NCBI GenBank assembly: GCA_022495005.1
Contig: JAGYXB010001010.1
Span: 2,666,001 to 2,730,000, forward strand
Direction of reading: 5' to 3'
Length of the DNA: 64,000 nt
Origin: Rhyacophila brunnea
Lineage: Eukaryota; Arthropoda; Insecta; Trichoptera; Rhyacophilidae
In this document: positions 51,501 to 64,000 of the stretch, piece after piece
How positions within the stretch are numbered: the first letter of the stretch is position 1
Layout of the letters: each line of letters begins with the position of its first letter
Notes under the pieces: generated by a model
The model's input: the letters and a program-made list of their open reading frames with translations, nothing else
Told to the model about the DNA's origin: nothing
Database searches by the model: none
Made by a program: the position numbers and the translations under genes

Positions 51501-53359
51501 TTTTTCGATACTGTGTAGACTGTAGAGTTTATTATGCCAATGTCTACTGAGATATTATATGATTGGAAATTTATTTTAATATTTTCAGATCAATATTATA
51601 TCCAGGTGTTTTTTTATTAGAAATGATTCGATTAAAATTGAGATGCATAGTGTCATAGCTAACACTCTCAAAAAAATCACATTTTGAATAAACTGCAAAA
51701 AACACTAGAGCACTTTTTTTCGTAATCACAAAATAGTAATGAAATATCATAAATATTAATTAATTAGTGACATTGTCGATATGATTTGTTTAAATGTGTA
51801 TACCTAATATGTATCTCATTATGTCTCCTTCCTAAGTCTTTCAGCGCTAAGGACGCGCTAGGCGCGTAACCATTAGTTGGCCATTAGATATAATTAGCAT
51901 CATATTTAAATTTGGTAATTAATTAGTAACTATCTGGTCAGCAATAAATGTGTATATATGTAAATATATAAAAAAAAAACTCCATGACAGTGTTAGAACA
52001 AAAATACAGATTTCTGGTTGGTGAGAAAGACCTTAAGGCCAGAATATAATTTACCAAAGAGTGATTTGTGGAAATGTTTTTCTACATAATTAAAGGTGAT
52101 TTTTGATATCTAACGATTTTTTAATTGATTGATCCATTTAGAATCACTTGGAATTATTAACTAATTTATTATTAATAAATTAACTAAAAAATGATAAAAT
52201 TGGAAAATGTGAGTTCTAACTCTAGGCAACTGAATTATTCTAAAGGAAGACTGACGATTTCATAATTATTTTTAAATACAAAATAAATAATACAGAACCA
52301 GTATGAATAAAATTGTAAATTTTAATTCTAAAAAAATACATTTCACTACAATTGGTTTATATCCATCACTTATTTGAGGTAATATGTAGATAAAAATAAT
52401 TACACCATTTTAACGGGTATTTAGGTTTATTATTAGTTTTACTATATTACCTATTTATAAGTATATAATGGATACTTGTTTATATTAAAATAAAAAAAAA
52501 CTTTATTTTACCTAATTTGAACATTACAAGGAGTAGGTGGCTGCTATGAATATTATGTAAATATTGTAAATGTTAGTGGGGCTCTTTTGCGTCTAGCCTA
52601 CTCAAGTAGTATTTTTTCTGTATTTAAAATATGTTATATCTTAATAAAAAGTGTAATGAAAAATCTAGGAAGGCACATTGTTTTTAGAATTGTCACATAT
52701 ACAAAACTTATAAAAATTGTATCGCTAAAACATTGTAAAAATATGTCACTGAACATGAAAATTAAAAAATAGAATTTGAGATTATTAGCCATCATAATAA
52801 TATAATATGAACACAAATATCATAAATGAACGCTACACAGAATTACATAGAACTACGCAGAACGCTACATAGTTGAACGCTACGTGGTTCAATTTCTTCC
52901 AAATTACATGTCAGTTACAAACTACAATGGAAAGTTTTACTGAAAATATTTTATTATTTTATTATAATGATAAGAAAACAGAAAATAGTGCCCATTTTAT
53001 TACATAAATAATAATTATGAAGTTCTATAATCACAAATATCTTATGAGGCTCTATTCACGTTTTCAGAACGACGACGTTCAACATTTTTTTTATGTATTA
53101 TATTTTGTGATCATGAAATGTAATGTTAATTCACATGCTGTATAAAATAAAGCATCTTAATCATTAAGTATAATTATAATAATTCAATTTCCTCGCCATT
53201 AATACCCACACGAAACTATGGCACGATGATTTTTTTAGTTCTGACGATATATTAGATTTTATTACAATTTAGAATACAATTTTAAATACCTGGTACCGCG
53301 TTTGCTGTTAAACTACAGTATAACAAAATTGTTAGAATAAAAATCATCATTTTATCCAT
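39395..53359 (-). CDS. Gene B: secreted protein with three C-type lectin-like domains
   Basis: Seven exons (53359-53290, 50234-49995, 46321-46145, 44254-43997, 43865-43704, 43130-42888, 39573-39395) sum to 1329 bases, giving 442 residues and TGA. All introns are phase 1. Residues 1-23 are a signal peptide (MMIFILTILLYC core, NAVP end). CTLD1 is about 24-162, CTLD2 163-290 and CTLD3 303-435. Helix-1 cysteines (LICSEEN, SICEEEN, LCKIEN), WIGL-like strands (VWIGVEM, FWVGASD, HVGFHD) and terminal cysteines are kept; EPN/QPD is not. Exon 6 uses a shifted acceptor, and with the ancestral acceptor the sum would not divide by three. Exons 4-7 are almost the same as in gene C, while A is more distant. 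Its introns hold a mariner, a hAT derivative and several MITEs. Confidence 0.9.
41431..41637. mobile_element. Foldback MITE with TTAGG-like centre
   Basis: GTACTGTTCGGTTATCAGGA is mirrored by TCCTGATAACTGAACAGTAC. The arms run through CAGCGGAAAACACATTTTGA to a centre made of AACCTAACC units. One arm is also present at 26545-26640. Confidence 0.85.
41793..41850 (-). repeat. Decayed tRNA-like SINE (gene B copy)
   Basis: On the minus strand CTAGTCTGACCGAAGGGCTA leads to a B-box-like GGTTAGATCC. The same sequence lies at the same intron position in gene C, so it predates the duplication. Confidence 0.5.
42219..42499. mobile_element. CAGYGGGTCTATTC family element, copy 3
   Basis: It begins CAGTGGGTCTATTC and ends GTATAGAATAGACCCGCAG, with internal AGGGTAGGTTTATATCAAA. 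The matching intron of gene C has no insertion here, so it arrived after the B/C duplication. Confidence 0.8.
42888..43130 (-). CDS. Gene B exon 6, first half of CTLD3, shifted acceptor
   Basis: Donor G|GTTAGT. Relative to gene C the start GATATMAGAAAGT has lost one base just downstream. The ancestral acceptor at 43138 would put the exon out of frame. A new CAG at 43133-43131 (GATATCAG, where C has GATATAAG) gives 243 bases in frame: ESHGNNKCVKYHNIPKTWH, LCKIENATLFII and VGFHDLFIEG. Confidence 0.85.
43267..43567. mobile_element. hAT-like MITE, CAGGGCTTTGA ends (gene B copy)
   Basis: CAGGGCTTTGACGCG is mirrored by CCGGTTTAAAGCCCTG, with an exact 8-bp duplication TTAATTAA on both sides. The interior has repeated GGTTCCGGTTTTC strings. 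The same element with the same duplication is in gene C (57531-60811). Confidence 0.85.
43704..43865 (-). CDS. Gene B exon 5, second half of CTLD2 plus linker
   Basis: Acceptor TTTACAG, donor G|GTAAGC, 162 bases. Encodes GHCLTIDAEGHYESSHC, FMFVCQKK and linker KYECDTLDIG. Confidence 0.9.
43997..44254 (-). CDS. Gene B exon 4, first half of CTLD2
   Basis: Acceptor ATTCTAG, donor G|GTAAAT, 258 bases. Encodes FFRKDYTYLKKNDYFLKKH, WNVAMSICEEENAEM and GEKFWVGASDLLVNG. Confidence 0.9.
44535..44645 (-). repeat. tRNA-derived SINE
   Basis: The minus strand reads GGCCCTCGTAGTACAGTACC and a B-box-like TTTGGTTCGATGCTCGG, followed by an A-run. Confidence 0.65.
44650..45760. other. Intron 3 of gene B, nothing recognised
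   Basis: Very AT-rich, without coding or repeat signal. Confidence 0.45.
45839..45955. mobile_element. Short MITE with CACAGACAATAACT ends
   Basis: GCCACAGACAATAACTATAC is mirrored by GTACAGTTATTGTCTGTGCC. TTAAACACTACCCC (45774-45787) and GGGGTAGTTTGAAC nearby form another inverted pair, so the element may be larger. Confidence 0.65.
46145..46321 (-). CDS. Gene B exon 3, second half of CTLD1
   Basis: Acceptor TTTGAAG, donor G|GTAAGT, 177 bases. Encodes DLLQKYRSIGENDMYG, ERLCVDKLNIYKDC and AFICKKDID. It aligns with exon 3 of genes A and C. Confidence 0.88.
46539..47787 (+). mobile_element. mariner-like transposon, 1249 bases
   Basis: The ends are CGAGGGTGGGTCAATAAGTC and the mirrored ATTATTGACCCACCCTCG, each followed by TA, the mariner target duplication. 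The full length is kept and the transposase inside is broken. It sits in intron 2 of gene B. Confidence 0.92.
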
Positions 53360-56300
53360 CGTTATTATGTGGAGCGTTTAAAATAGTTCGCAGTAAGAGC
53401 ACTTAAATTCAACTAAATGATATTTTTGCGGATGGGTTATTTATTAACTTTATACATAACACACTTCCTTCAAAACTGCCGAATAATGATTCTCTTTATC
53501 AATTTTTATGCATGGCCATAATACACTTGATAACAATATGCTCTACAGTCAACAGGGTCAAAATAGGGATAGACAGATGCCAATAATGATTAATAATTAG
53601 ATCCAAAATAAACATAATTACCACAGCAACGACAGTAATTTTTATATTTATAAAGATCAAACAATTTGACCATATAAATTATAGACCAAAGTATAGAATA
53701 GTGATGAATATAAAATAGAAATGATTTTTTTAAAAGTACAATTATTAAGATACACGTGAATTACAGTAGGTACAAATAAATAAAACTGAGTAGTTACTTA
53801 CTAAAGATAATGAAAAAATAAAAATTGTTAGGCAATATAAGGACATAAAAAAATTTGCACCGCAAGACATATCCTACCTGGGGTTTTTAATAACACATAA
53901 AAATGTGTAACTGAGACCATTTTTGTATGATTTTTTGTTTGAAAATATGTTGATAATAAAATTATACTAATAGTGTTAATATTGTTTTATTTTCATAACT
54001 TTAACAATTCTAAAGATAGGTAGGTACCACATTCTTAATAGGTAAGTACCAAATACCTATATGCAGTTCAGAAAAATACTTTTTATGTTAATTAGATATG
54101 CAGCTAATTTAATGTAAACAAAGTGTGATTACAAAAGAATTAATAGACAGGAATATCTGATCAATATTTTTATTTGTAATAATTTAATTGATTTAATGTA
54201 CGCAATAATCTTATTTCAAAATAAATAACACAAGTAAAATTAAATGAAACAAATTTTAAAGAAACTCACAAGACAGAAAACTAAATTTATAAGTAAAAGT
54301 ACGTTACAATTTTTGCTCCGAAGCGGACCGCTACATTATTAACGAACTGTGTGTTGAACAAAAATACAATGATATATTGTTTTTTAAATGTGTGTATGTC
54401 AGCGCAGTATTGTGCGAATGGCTAACAACTAGTAACAGCAATAAAATTCTTCGTAAAAACTCTGTTAATTGTAATGTTTACCTAATACACTCAGTTACGT
54501 TATAGGTTCTTTTTTGTTCGTTGGGTTCATATTTTTGGGTTTTATTTACATTTACAATAAAGTGTTTTCTCACCAATACTTGTCTTGATAGCTAATATCA
54601 TTACAGTGCACTACATAACTTATTAATATCACGAATTAGCAATAAGTAATACCAATATAATAGTAAACAAGGATTTTTAAATGTAATGCTACTTATTTAC
54701 AGTATTGAAGCAAATATTGTTATTTCGATTAACCTATAATATTCATGTACAAATAAAACACTTAAATGTTCGTAATAAAACCATTGTAATATAAGGAAAA
54801 GTGTAAAGAAAATAGGTAGGTAAGCGGATTATAAATACATAGTATATATTTATGTAGTTTCAACATCAAATTATTTAAAAACAACAAAAACATCACAATT
54901 CGCCATCAAATCTAATTGGAGAAATTCTGTCCACAAGCCATCGCCGCATTTTGTAACATACATTTGTAGCCTCACGATAAAAATATGTTCAACGAACAAC
55001 GCGTTACTAACTATCGATTAAATGCTATACGAACATAATAATTATGTTTCTAGAACAACGGCTTACGAATAAGTGTAGTGCGGCCAATTGCATACGTACA
55101 AATTTCCGGATACAGCACATATATCTTATTAAATTGTAGTTGTTTTCATAATATAATACTAATTGTTGTTGCAAAAACAATATATATTATTCACTTTATT
55201 AGATCGGGTGAATTAATTCGATTTTTGCTAATAGTATTTTGCAATGACATCGTGAGCAATGAATCAACATTCGTTTTTGGTACCTATTCAATTGTAGATA
55301 TAACTACTGAGAACATTTCTTAAACCGATTTGAATGTTTTGAATTATATTTTGAATTATAATAAAAAAATTCAGCTCCCATTTTCCAGAATTTATCATTT
55401 GAGCATTTCTAAGCCGAAAAGTTTTGTAAATTATTTAAAATTGTTTTTTTTCAAATTTGTGGCCCTACTAGTTTGGGTACCCTGGACTATAGCTACATTT
55501 AACCCTATATACTATTACGGCCCTGGATACTATTATAAATTATTATTAACAACTACAAAGATGCAATCTATTTTATATACTTACTTATTAATAATATGAA
55601 TTGTGTAAAACTTCTAATATTTATTTGATTAAAAAAATAATTATTTAACATTGGATTTATTTAAAAAAAAATACAATATCAGCATGAAATTATTATTAAA
55701 TTTATCGTTTAGACTATTTAGAGTAGGTACCAATTTATTAAAGCATATTAATCAATTCAATTAATAAAAAATCATCTGTGATTTTTTTTGGCATGCAAAC
55801 ATCGCAGGAACATCGCAGCCACCATTTTGTAGTATACCTCCTCTAACCATTGCACCACACCTTTGACCAGTGAAAGGTTTCGGATAAAATGGACTCCACT
55901 CAACATAACCAGCTTCCTTCAAAGAGCCTCCTATTGAAAATTAAGTAAGAGAACAGGTTTGTTAGATTAAATCATTCATTCATATTTTTTAATAGTGTAA
56001 TGTAATCGTAGTAGTCGGAAATATTCTCTATAAAGCACATCAAAATCATCATCAGTCAAATAATAGGTATATTATCACGGTACCCTTTAAAATATAGCAC
56101 ATTTTTAGACATAGTAAGATCGGATACAAAATCCGATCGCCTGCCGTAACTGAATTTGAAGAGCGCTTGTCAGCAGATATTAAAACGGCCAATAGATAAA
56201 ATTGCCTACAGAACCAATTAATAGCACACTATATTTAATTTTTGTGTTAAAAAAGTAAATAAATTAATATTTTCACGAATAAGAAGAGCAATAATTGGAC

Positions 56301-59300
56301 TCTTATATTAAAAAATCTTTATTACCCATTTTCCCAACTAACAACATGCATAGGTACTATTTTCTCAGCCACAGGATTAAACCTGCAATCAATGGCTCCA
56401 TAGCCCTTCGATCAGACTAGAAGGAGAAGGGATTAAAGTCTATAAGAGATTAGTCGTGGCAGTTGAGTAAGCGGTAATTAGTAAAGAAGAAGAACATCCG
56501 CCACACTAGACCAATCAAATAAAGAATATGACTGGATCATCATTAGTGCCGGAAATCAGTGTTACCAACTTACTGTTCTTCACTAAAATATGTCAGATAG
56601 GGTAAACAAAAATAAGCTTGAAAAATGGACTTGATACTAAATGTACATAATAATTATTAACATGGTTTTTACGAAAACAAAGATTGAAGATGAATTTATT
56701 GTTTCACAACCAATAAAAATTAAAAACTATTGAATAATTACTATTGAATACATTTATTTTATTGCTTAGCTATAAGATATTATATAGGTAGATCTGGCAG
56801 ACATTTTAATTTTCATGAAATTCTGGTCTGAGTTCTAGCTTTTTTATGAGAATTTTTCAACTGTTTTCAATATCACAAACGCTTGACTTAACATTTCAGG
56901 TATTTTTTATGGAATAGATCGGCATGAAAACCGTTAAAATGGCAATGCTGCAGTCAAACCACTCAGCTGTCTAAGCTACGACAACTAGTGGATACTTACG
57001 TATGTATGTGGTTTACCGAATATGATTCCAAAGTTCTATAAATTTCATTATATTGTTATTATATAGCATTATGCACTACCTTCTGATTAGTGTAATATAT
57101 AAGGCGAAAAAAAACATTAATATAATATATACGTAGGTATATATATTAATATATATGTATAAGTACACTAACCGTCGACTGTCCTGTACATCCCTTCGAT
57201 AAATAAGTCATGAAACCCCATGTGCAAAATTGATTGATCGTAATGAATACCAAAAGGTATTTCCAACGCTTTCATTTTTTCATTTAAAATGCCAGCTTCA
57301 TCTTTATCGTTGATTATAAATAATGTGGCATTTTCTATTTTGCATAATTTCAGAGCACCGTGCCAAGTCTTGGGAATATTATGATATTTTACGCATTTAT
57401 TATTTCCAAGAACTTTCTTATATCCTGAAATCAATTGACATTAAAAATAACATCTAAGTGGTAAATTATTGAAAAATATCGTTTATATTGAATACATATT
57501 CAAATAATGATCACTGTAACACTTAATTAACAGGGCTTCGAACCGTTATTTTCATTTCAGTTTTCGTTCTGGTTCAAGTAAAAAAAATATAATATCTGTG
57601 GCAAGCAGAAGTGGTGTATGTCATCAAAAATCCGAAAATGAGTTAAGTATGCAGATGTCTAAAATTTCGATCATTATATACAGGAGAATAAGCACAAGTC
57701 ATGAAAAAAAATGCTTATACCCTTTTTCGATTTTTTAAGCTGTTAAGAAAATAGTGTTAAGTGACTTATACCTCTACTCCCAATTCGCTGTAGCATGAAT
57801 TAATACTGCAGTGCTGTTTAAATCAGCGACATATACCCAAATAGGTTGGAAAGTGCCTATAGAGAAAGCATTAAAATGCCAGTCTGATGGACTTTTGTCA
57901 AACAAAACTCTATTACAATGAAATTATATACACTTGGACATATTCTCTTTCTTTGTGACGTCAATGTTTTTTTCCGGTAAAATCATAAATTATGACTGTT
58001 ATGAGTGATATTTAAACATAGAAAACGTATCATAATAAGCGTGCATTCTAATTTACGTTGACATGTTATTGACATTATTGTAATAGTAAATTATTGCAAT
58101 GATTAATATACAAAAAGGTAAAAATAAAGATCTTCATTTTTAGCAGAATTAAAAAACCTCAAGAATCCGCTCAAGTTGCTTATGATACAAAAAAGTAAGA
58201 TAAAGAGGGAGCCAAGTTGGATCCGACCAACATGGTTTTTTCATTAGATCTCCGGCAGTGCCTACCAACCCTGATGTTAGCATTTAATGTTGCCTTCTAT
58301 AAACGCCTACTTTGTACATTCAAATGAACCATCTACGATTATGATGATGGGCATACATGGAGGGTGAATTGCTCCTGTTTGTTTCATTTTTAAACAATAT
58401 TATACATCTACATTACATTTGTAAATACTGATATTTTTTTCTGACATAATGATATATAATGAAAATAATGATGTATACATAATGTGTCTTTATAAATAAT
58501 AAATAACATAAATAGAATGTTTCAAAAACTACTCCTGTAAAATATTTCAAATGTGAGTTAAAATAGTTCCCATTCAGTTAACGAAATGGTTTCAATACAG
58601 AAAAGAATTTGGAATGATTTATTTTAAAACAATTAAGAATACGGAAACTGTATTTACAAAAATTGATTATATTTGATCCAGATTTTTGAAAAGAAGCCAC
58701 TAGATTAATAAGATTTAATTTTACGATAAAATTAAGGTAAAGTGGATAGATATTATGTAGTGGATATGTAGGTAGGTACTTTATAGTGTTCAATTTTATA
58801 TTTTTTCTGAATATTTCAAATGTGTAAAACAGTAAAATATAAAATATCATTTCAAGTTTCATTATTTTCAGTCATATAAAAACTGTAACTGTAAGATGTA
58901 ATAATCTCATTTGTTTGTTTTACTTAGGATGTAGCATTGTTACTTCATGAATAAATTAAAACTTAAATGACACATAATTGTCTTCTTATAAACTATCTAT
59001 TCCACATTTATATTTAAATCCTAGTCCATACCAAATAATGAAAAAAACTTGATAATAATAGTATTATATCAGCTAAGTGCTCGAATTTCATTCAGAAGAA
59101 TAGGTATATGTCAATTTTTAGACAAATTACTAATAAAAATGCAAAAAATATGCAGATTACATAAACATTATTTTTTTATAATATGTATAAAACAAAAATT
59201 CCATTAAAATATAAATAATTGATTTGATATTCAACTTTTAAGTTAAAAATAATTCTGCAAAATAACACTTTTGTGACATATACCTCTTCTCCTTTTGACC

Positions 59301-62300
59301 ACGGATATATGGGTTCGGTTCCGGTTTTCGTTCCGAAAAAAATACGGTTTTCCAGTTTTCGTTTCAGCTCCGAGGATTAATTAAATTTTTTTTTGTTTTA
59401 AAATTTATTTTCTACCTTAAAGAACATATTGTTATGGTAGGTACTTGTTCGGAGTTCGTCAGGGGTGTGCTTTACCTCCCCAATTATTCAATATATATGG
59501 AGAGCATATAATGCGGGGAACCCTAGATCATCGGCTAGGCAGAATAACATTTTGTGGCCAGAAAATAAACAACTTAAGATTCGCAGATGATAACATGTGA
59601 TATGATAACGATAACGATAATGATACATAATGATAACGTACAAAATGTCTGATTCTGCAGTTTTTTTACATATTGTCCGGCGCGGACCGGACAATCTGGA
59701 GAGACTGGTGGTTTATGATGGCCTCCAGGAAAGGGGAAGCAGGGGAAGAAAGTTTGCGGGCTGGAGCTGTCTGGGGGCACCATTCATTCTGCCTAAGAGA
59801 AGCGGAAGACCGAGAAGGATGGAAAGTCTTGGTCGTTTAAAGGATGGCAAAATTAAAAAGTGGTCACGATCCTCAGCCATGAGGGCAAAACTTTGAAGAG
59901 AGATGAAACCAGCGCTCGAAATGGAAAAGTTTACGAACCGGAGCGCTCGAAAGTTTTCTGAGGATATTAACAAGGTTATCAAATTTTATGTGTATATTAT
60001 AAACATTTTCGATTGCCACAAAAATTATGCTTGTGTAAACATTAGTGTTCTCGATATTCCTATACGGAGTCGAGTCGTGGACCCTGAAGGCAAGAGAACG
60101 GAAGGCAATTGATGCCTTTGAGATGTGGTGTTGGCGCCGAATGCTTCGCATTTCTTGGACGGAGCACAGGACGAACCAGTCAATCATCCAGGGACTGAAG
60201 ATAAAGGAACGGCTCTCGACGATATGTCTAAGAAGAATTCTGCAGTTTTTTGGATATATTGTCAGGCGCGGACCGGACAACCTGGAGAGACTAGTAGTTT
60301 TGGGTAGCCTCCAGGGAAGGCGAAGCAGAGGAAGAGCGTCTGCGCGATGGAGCGACCAAGTGAAAGAGCTGACTGGGGGCACAATCCATTCTGCCCTGAG
60401 AGAAGCGGAAGATCGAGAAGGATGGAAAGTTTTTGTCGCTCAAAGGATGGCGAAATTTAAATGTGGTTACGATCCTCAGCCACGAGTGCACGACCAAGAA
60501 GAAGAATTATAAACATAAGTGTGCAAGATTTGTTGTTATATCTATGGAATATCTAGCTCAGGTGGTCAAATTATTTTGTCCGTGAGACGGAGCAATTTTT
60601 CGAATCGGAACAGCGCTCCGGTGCGTTCCGGTCCATTTCAAGCCCTAGATGAAACCAATAGTTGTGCGGCACCGTACGACTGTAGCCATATTTTTTAAAA
60701 TAATATATTATAAATTATGAGAATCATGTCGTGATAAATCCGACAGCTGAACAACAGATGGGGAGTTTTTCCTGTTTTCGATTTTCGGTTCAGTTCCGGT
60801 TCAAAGACCTGTTAATTAATAAGGTATCATTGATCTATGTTGTTATTTTTCTAAATTATTTAAGTTATTATACAGTTTGGGCAAAAACACATAAAATAAA
60901 TAAATTTAGCATAGATAAACCAGTTGATCAATATTTCCTGAATAATAATAATATTGCTTACCGGTATCCACTGTATCACATTCATAATTGTTAAACGGAT
61001 AACTTTTTTGACAAACAAACATGAAATCATGATAACAGTGACTACTTTCGTAATGCCCTTCGGTATCTATTGTTAGACAGTGTCCTTCAGTTGCATTGAC
61101 TGTTTTGTTGTCCAATGCATTACCTGTAAAACACCAAAGATCGATAAAATAAATATTACATACCTTCCCACCTGCCATCAGATTCAAATAATTCTTAAAA
61201 AATATCTAATATCAATTCTGTAAATTATTAGTGATACATATAAAAAAAATACGTAGGTATAAATAAAAAGCATAAAGTTACATTACACAGGTATCACCAA
61301 TTTTAAATAAATATTCTAAAAATATTTTGAATAAATTTATTGATTTTGTTTTACGCCATTTATTGTATTTAATTTGTAAAAAAAAATTAAAATGTCCATT
61401 GAGATGACCAGACCATGTTGATATTCAGTACGGTGTCATAAAAGATTATAATGACAACAGTACTTATTCAGTATGTAAATGATAAACTTTGATTAAAAAT
61501 GTTAGTTTTATTGCATAAAACCAATTTCAGGATCCATTTTTTTTTCTTTTGACCATGTCCGATCAATGCTTACCGGACGCACAAATTTGTGTTTTTGCTA
61601 ATCGTTTTTCAAATGCAAATAACATGTTAATTACAAAATTAATTAAAAGTGCCAGTAGCCATTGTGTAAGATCATAAATGGGCCAAGTGGAGGTTTGTAT
61701 TAACTGATTTCTGTTTTTATGAGAAATGAACATTAGCCATTTGCTCAACAAATTATACCTATAATACTCTAACTCCAAACACAAATTGAAAAACAGTTTG
61801 TGTATTTTCTATGCCCAGGATTCGAACCTGGGTCCCATAAAATCAGAAGCTAACGCGTAACCTGCTCGGCCATCGTGGGTAGAATCAGAAGCTATTACTT
61901 GGGTAAAACGGTGACACTTACAAAAAAATATACAACTTGTAAAATTACAATATACATTTACCGTAAATTGTTTCGTAGTCACCGTTTACTAAAAGGTCAC
62001 TAGCCCCGACCCAAAACTTCTCTCCGGGTATCAACATGGAAATCAATACTGATATATCATCCCCTTGTTTAAAGGCAACCATTTCAGCGTCTTCTTCTTC
62101 GCATATACTCATTGCAACATTCCAAGTTTTTGCATCATGTTTCTTCAAGAAGTAATCATTTTTCTTTAGATATTTGTAATCTTTTCTAAAGAATGGAATT
62201 TTCTCAATAAATGATGTGTCTAAAATTAAAATCAATAATCATTATTAATAATTTTTACGACAATTTAAGAAAAACTAAGTATAATTAATTGATTATCAAT

Positions 62301-64000
62301 ATACCAACCAATCCACACATAACAGAAACATATTATTATCTATGTAACTTTCTTATCTCATATTTTATAATGATAAATACGAATAATTGTTGTGTATGAG
62401 ACAATATGAAATATTTTTGTTATTTTATTATTTATTAGCAATAATATCTTTTTTCAGAAAGCGGCCATATATTTGTAAATACTTAATGTAATTATTTAAA
62501 AATACTTTATTTGTCACTTTTATGAACTAAATAACGAACAACGTAAAATAACTAATTCGTAATTCACTCATACACAATAAATGTGTAGCTAGTTTTTAAC
62601 TACTACAAAAGAATTCTTTATATTTTTAACGGCTATCAATCAAAAGCTAAAGAACTTCCAAAACTATTTATTGGACTCTTAAAAAGCACACAATATAGTT
62701 ATGAATTAGTAATAGTATTGTCTATTTCAACTAGTCTTTTTCCTATACATTAACTTACTATAGTATGTAAGACTTAGTGCCTGACTGTTGTCTGCATATT
62801 TGTAATTAGCCTGCTGTGTAATAATGTATATTGCATAAAACCATCCAGGTAGTGTATAACTTATTTCAACAGAATGCGTTAATACCATTATTAGAGACTA
62901 AATAAATAAAGAGTAAAAAATGATGAGACTGTTTTCTGTAAATCTAAGGCATTTCTTCGAATTCTGTCCTACTTCGGTTACTGATAACCTAACCTAACCT
63001 AACTGGTGTGCCGCAAGCAGCACTCGAAATGGAAAAGTTTACGAACCGGAGCGCTCGACAAATTTTCTGAAGATATTTACATAGTTATCAAATCGAATGT
63101 GTATTTTATAAAAATAAGTGTTTGAGATTTGCTATTCTATGGCCTATCTAGCTCAGACGGTCAACATATTTTTCCACGAGACGGAGCGATAATTTTACAA
63201 ATTTCGTGAGCCGGAACGGCGCTCCGGTGCGTTCCGTTCCATTTCGACCCCTGGCCGCAAGCAATTGGAGGTGCCACACGATGTCATTCCATTCCCTTAA
63301 AAAGGTTACTAAAACTGATTCGCATGTACAACACATTCATGAATTATTATAATTTTAGTTAATAAATAATATTATGCTCATGCAGGTTCCTGAATACTAT
63401 TATTTATTTTAAAGTAACCAAAATGTTCATAACAATAAATATGCATTGTATCAAACACATACACTTACTCAGTTAATAGTATTTATCCATTACTTGGTTA
63501 GTAAACATATTATATCAAATATTAAATAATCAAAAGTATTTACTTACCAACAGATAATGGATCCATTGCCTTTTTACAAATAAATGCATGCTCCCCTATA
63601 CATCCCATATGAACATTTACATCATCTATACACATGTTTTCATGAGTATTATATTGAATATAATTATCGACATCATACATGTACTTTGGAAGGAAATCAC
63701 CTGTAAAATACATTATAAAATATTATTCACATTGATACCACACCCAGCCCTTATCGAGTGATTTCATCACGGGGTTAGAGGTGCATAAATTAAGTGCATA
63801 GAGAATTTATAATAGATATTGGGCTAAATAATCCGCGCAGAAGTTTATATTACAACAACAGATAAACTTACCATCCATTGACATGTTTAATACCATGCCT
63901 CAAGTACTGCAATAAATGAACTTTTTGTTATGAACCTACTCAAATTGTATTTTATAATTTTATTGTTTAAGTATATTACTTTTTCTTCTATGTACACATT

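Overview
The window looks like AT-rich insect nuclear DNA: long introns, GT-AG splice sites, many short inverted-repeat transposons and tRNA-derived SINEs. The base composition, with frequent GTAGGTACCTA-like and ATAATATTATTA-like strings, and the transposon mix suggest a hemipteran, most likely an aphid or close relative. That assignment is an inference from style, not proof.

The real genes are a cluster of C-type lectin-like (CTLD) genes. Four lie on the minus strand in tandem. From right to left they are gene C (55.8 kb to beyond the right edge, 5' end missing), gene B (39.4-53.4 kb, complete, 442 residues predicted), gene A (22.0-34.5 kb, complete, 436 residues predicted) and gene D (0.2-8.3 kb, only the last three exons found). 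A fifth gene, E (13.6-15.8 kb, plus strand), encodes a single canonical CTLD with a QPD sugar-binding motif; its first exon was not found. Genes A and B have the same plan: a short signal-peptide exon, then three CTLDs, each made from two exons. All introns are phase 1. The exon chains of A and B close in frame to a stop codon, and C and D are in frame over the exons seen, which is strong internal support for the models. The products should be secreted proteins. In A-D the canonical EPN/QPD sugar-binding triplets are absent, so these domains probably bind protein or bind sugar in a non-canonical way. Gene E keeps QPD.

Region by region: 0-8.3 kb is gene D with foldback elements and a SINE in its introns; 8.4-9.6 kb is a broken Helitron with an intact-looking 3' end; 10.1-11.1 kb is a hAT deletion derivative; 13.6-15.8 kb is gene E; 16.4-17.6 kb is a 1.16 kb inverted repeat; 18.5-19.2 kb is a CpG-rich block of unknown nature; 22-34.5 kb is gene A; 34.6-39 kb is the A/B intergenic region with a conserved promoter block, SINEs and MITEs; 39.4-53.4 kb is gene B with a mariner (46.5-47.8 kb), a pogo-like MITE and a second hAT derivative in its introns; 55.8-64 kb is gene C with a nested transposon pile-up in one intron.

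Genes B and C come from a recent segmental duplication that includes introns. A hAT-like MITE with the same 8-bp target duplication sits at the same place in both, and later insertions occur in only one of them. The most informative single observation is in gene B exon 6. A one-base deletion relative to gene C would break the frame, but a new CAG acceptor eight bases into the old exon restores it.
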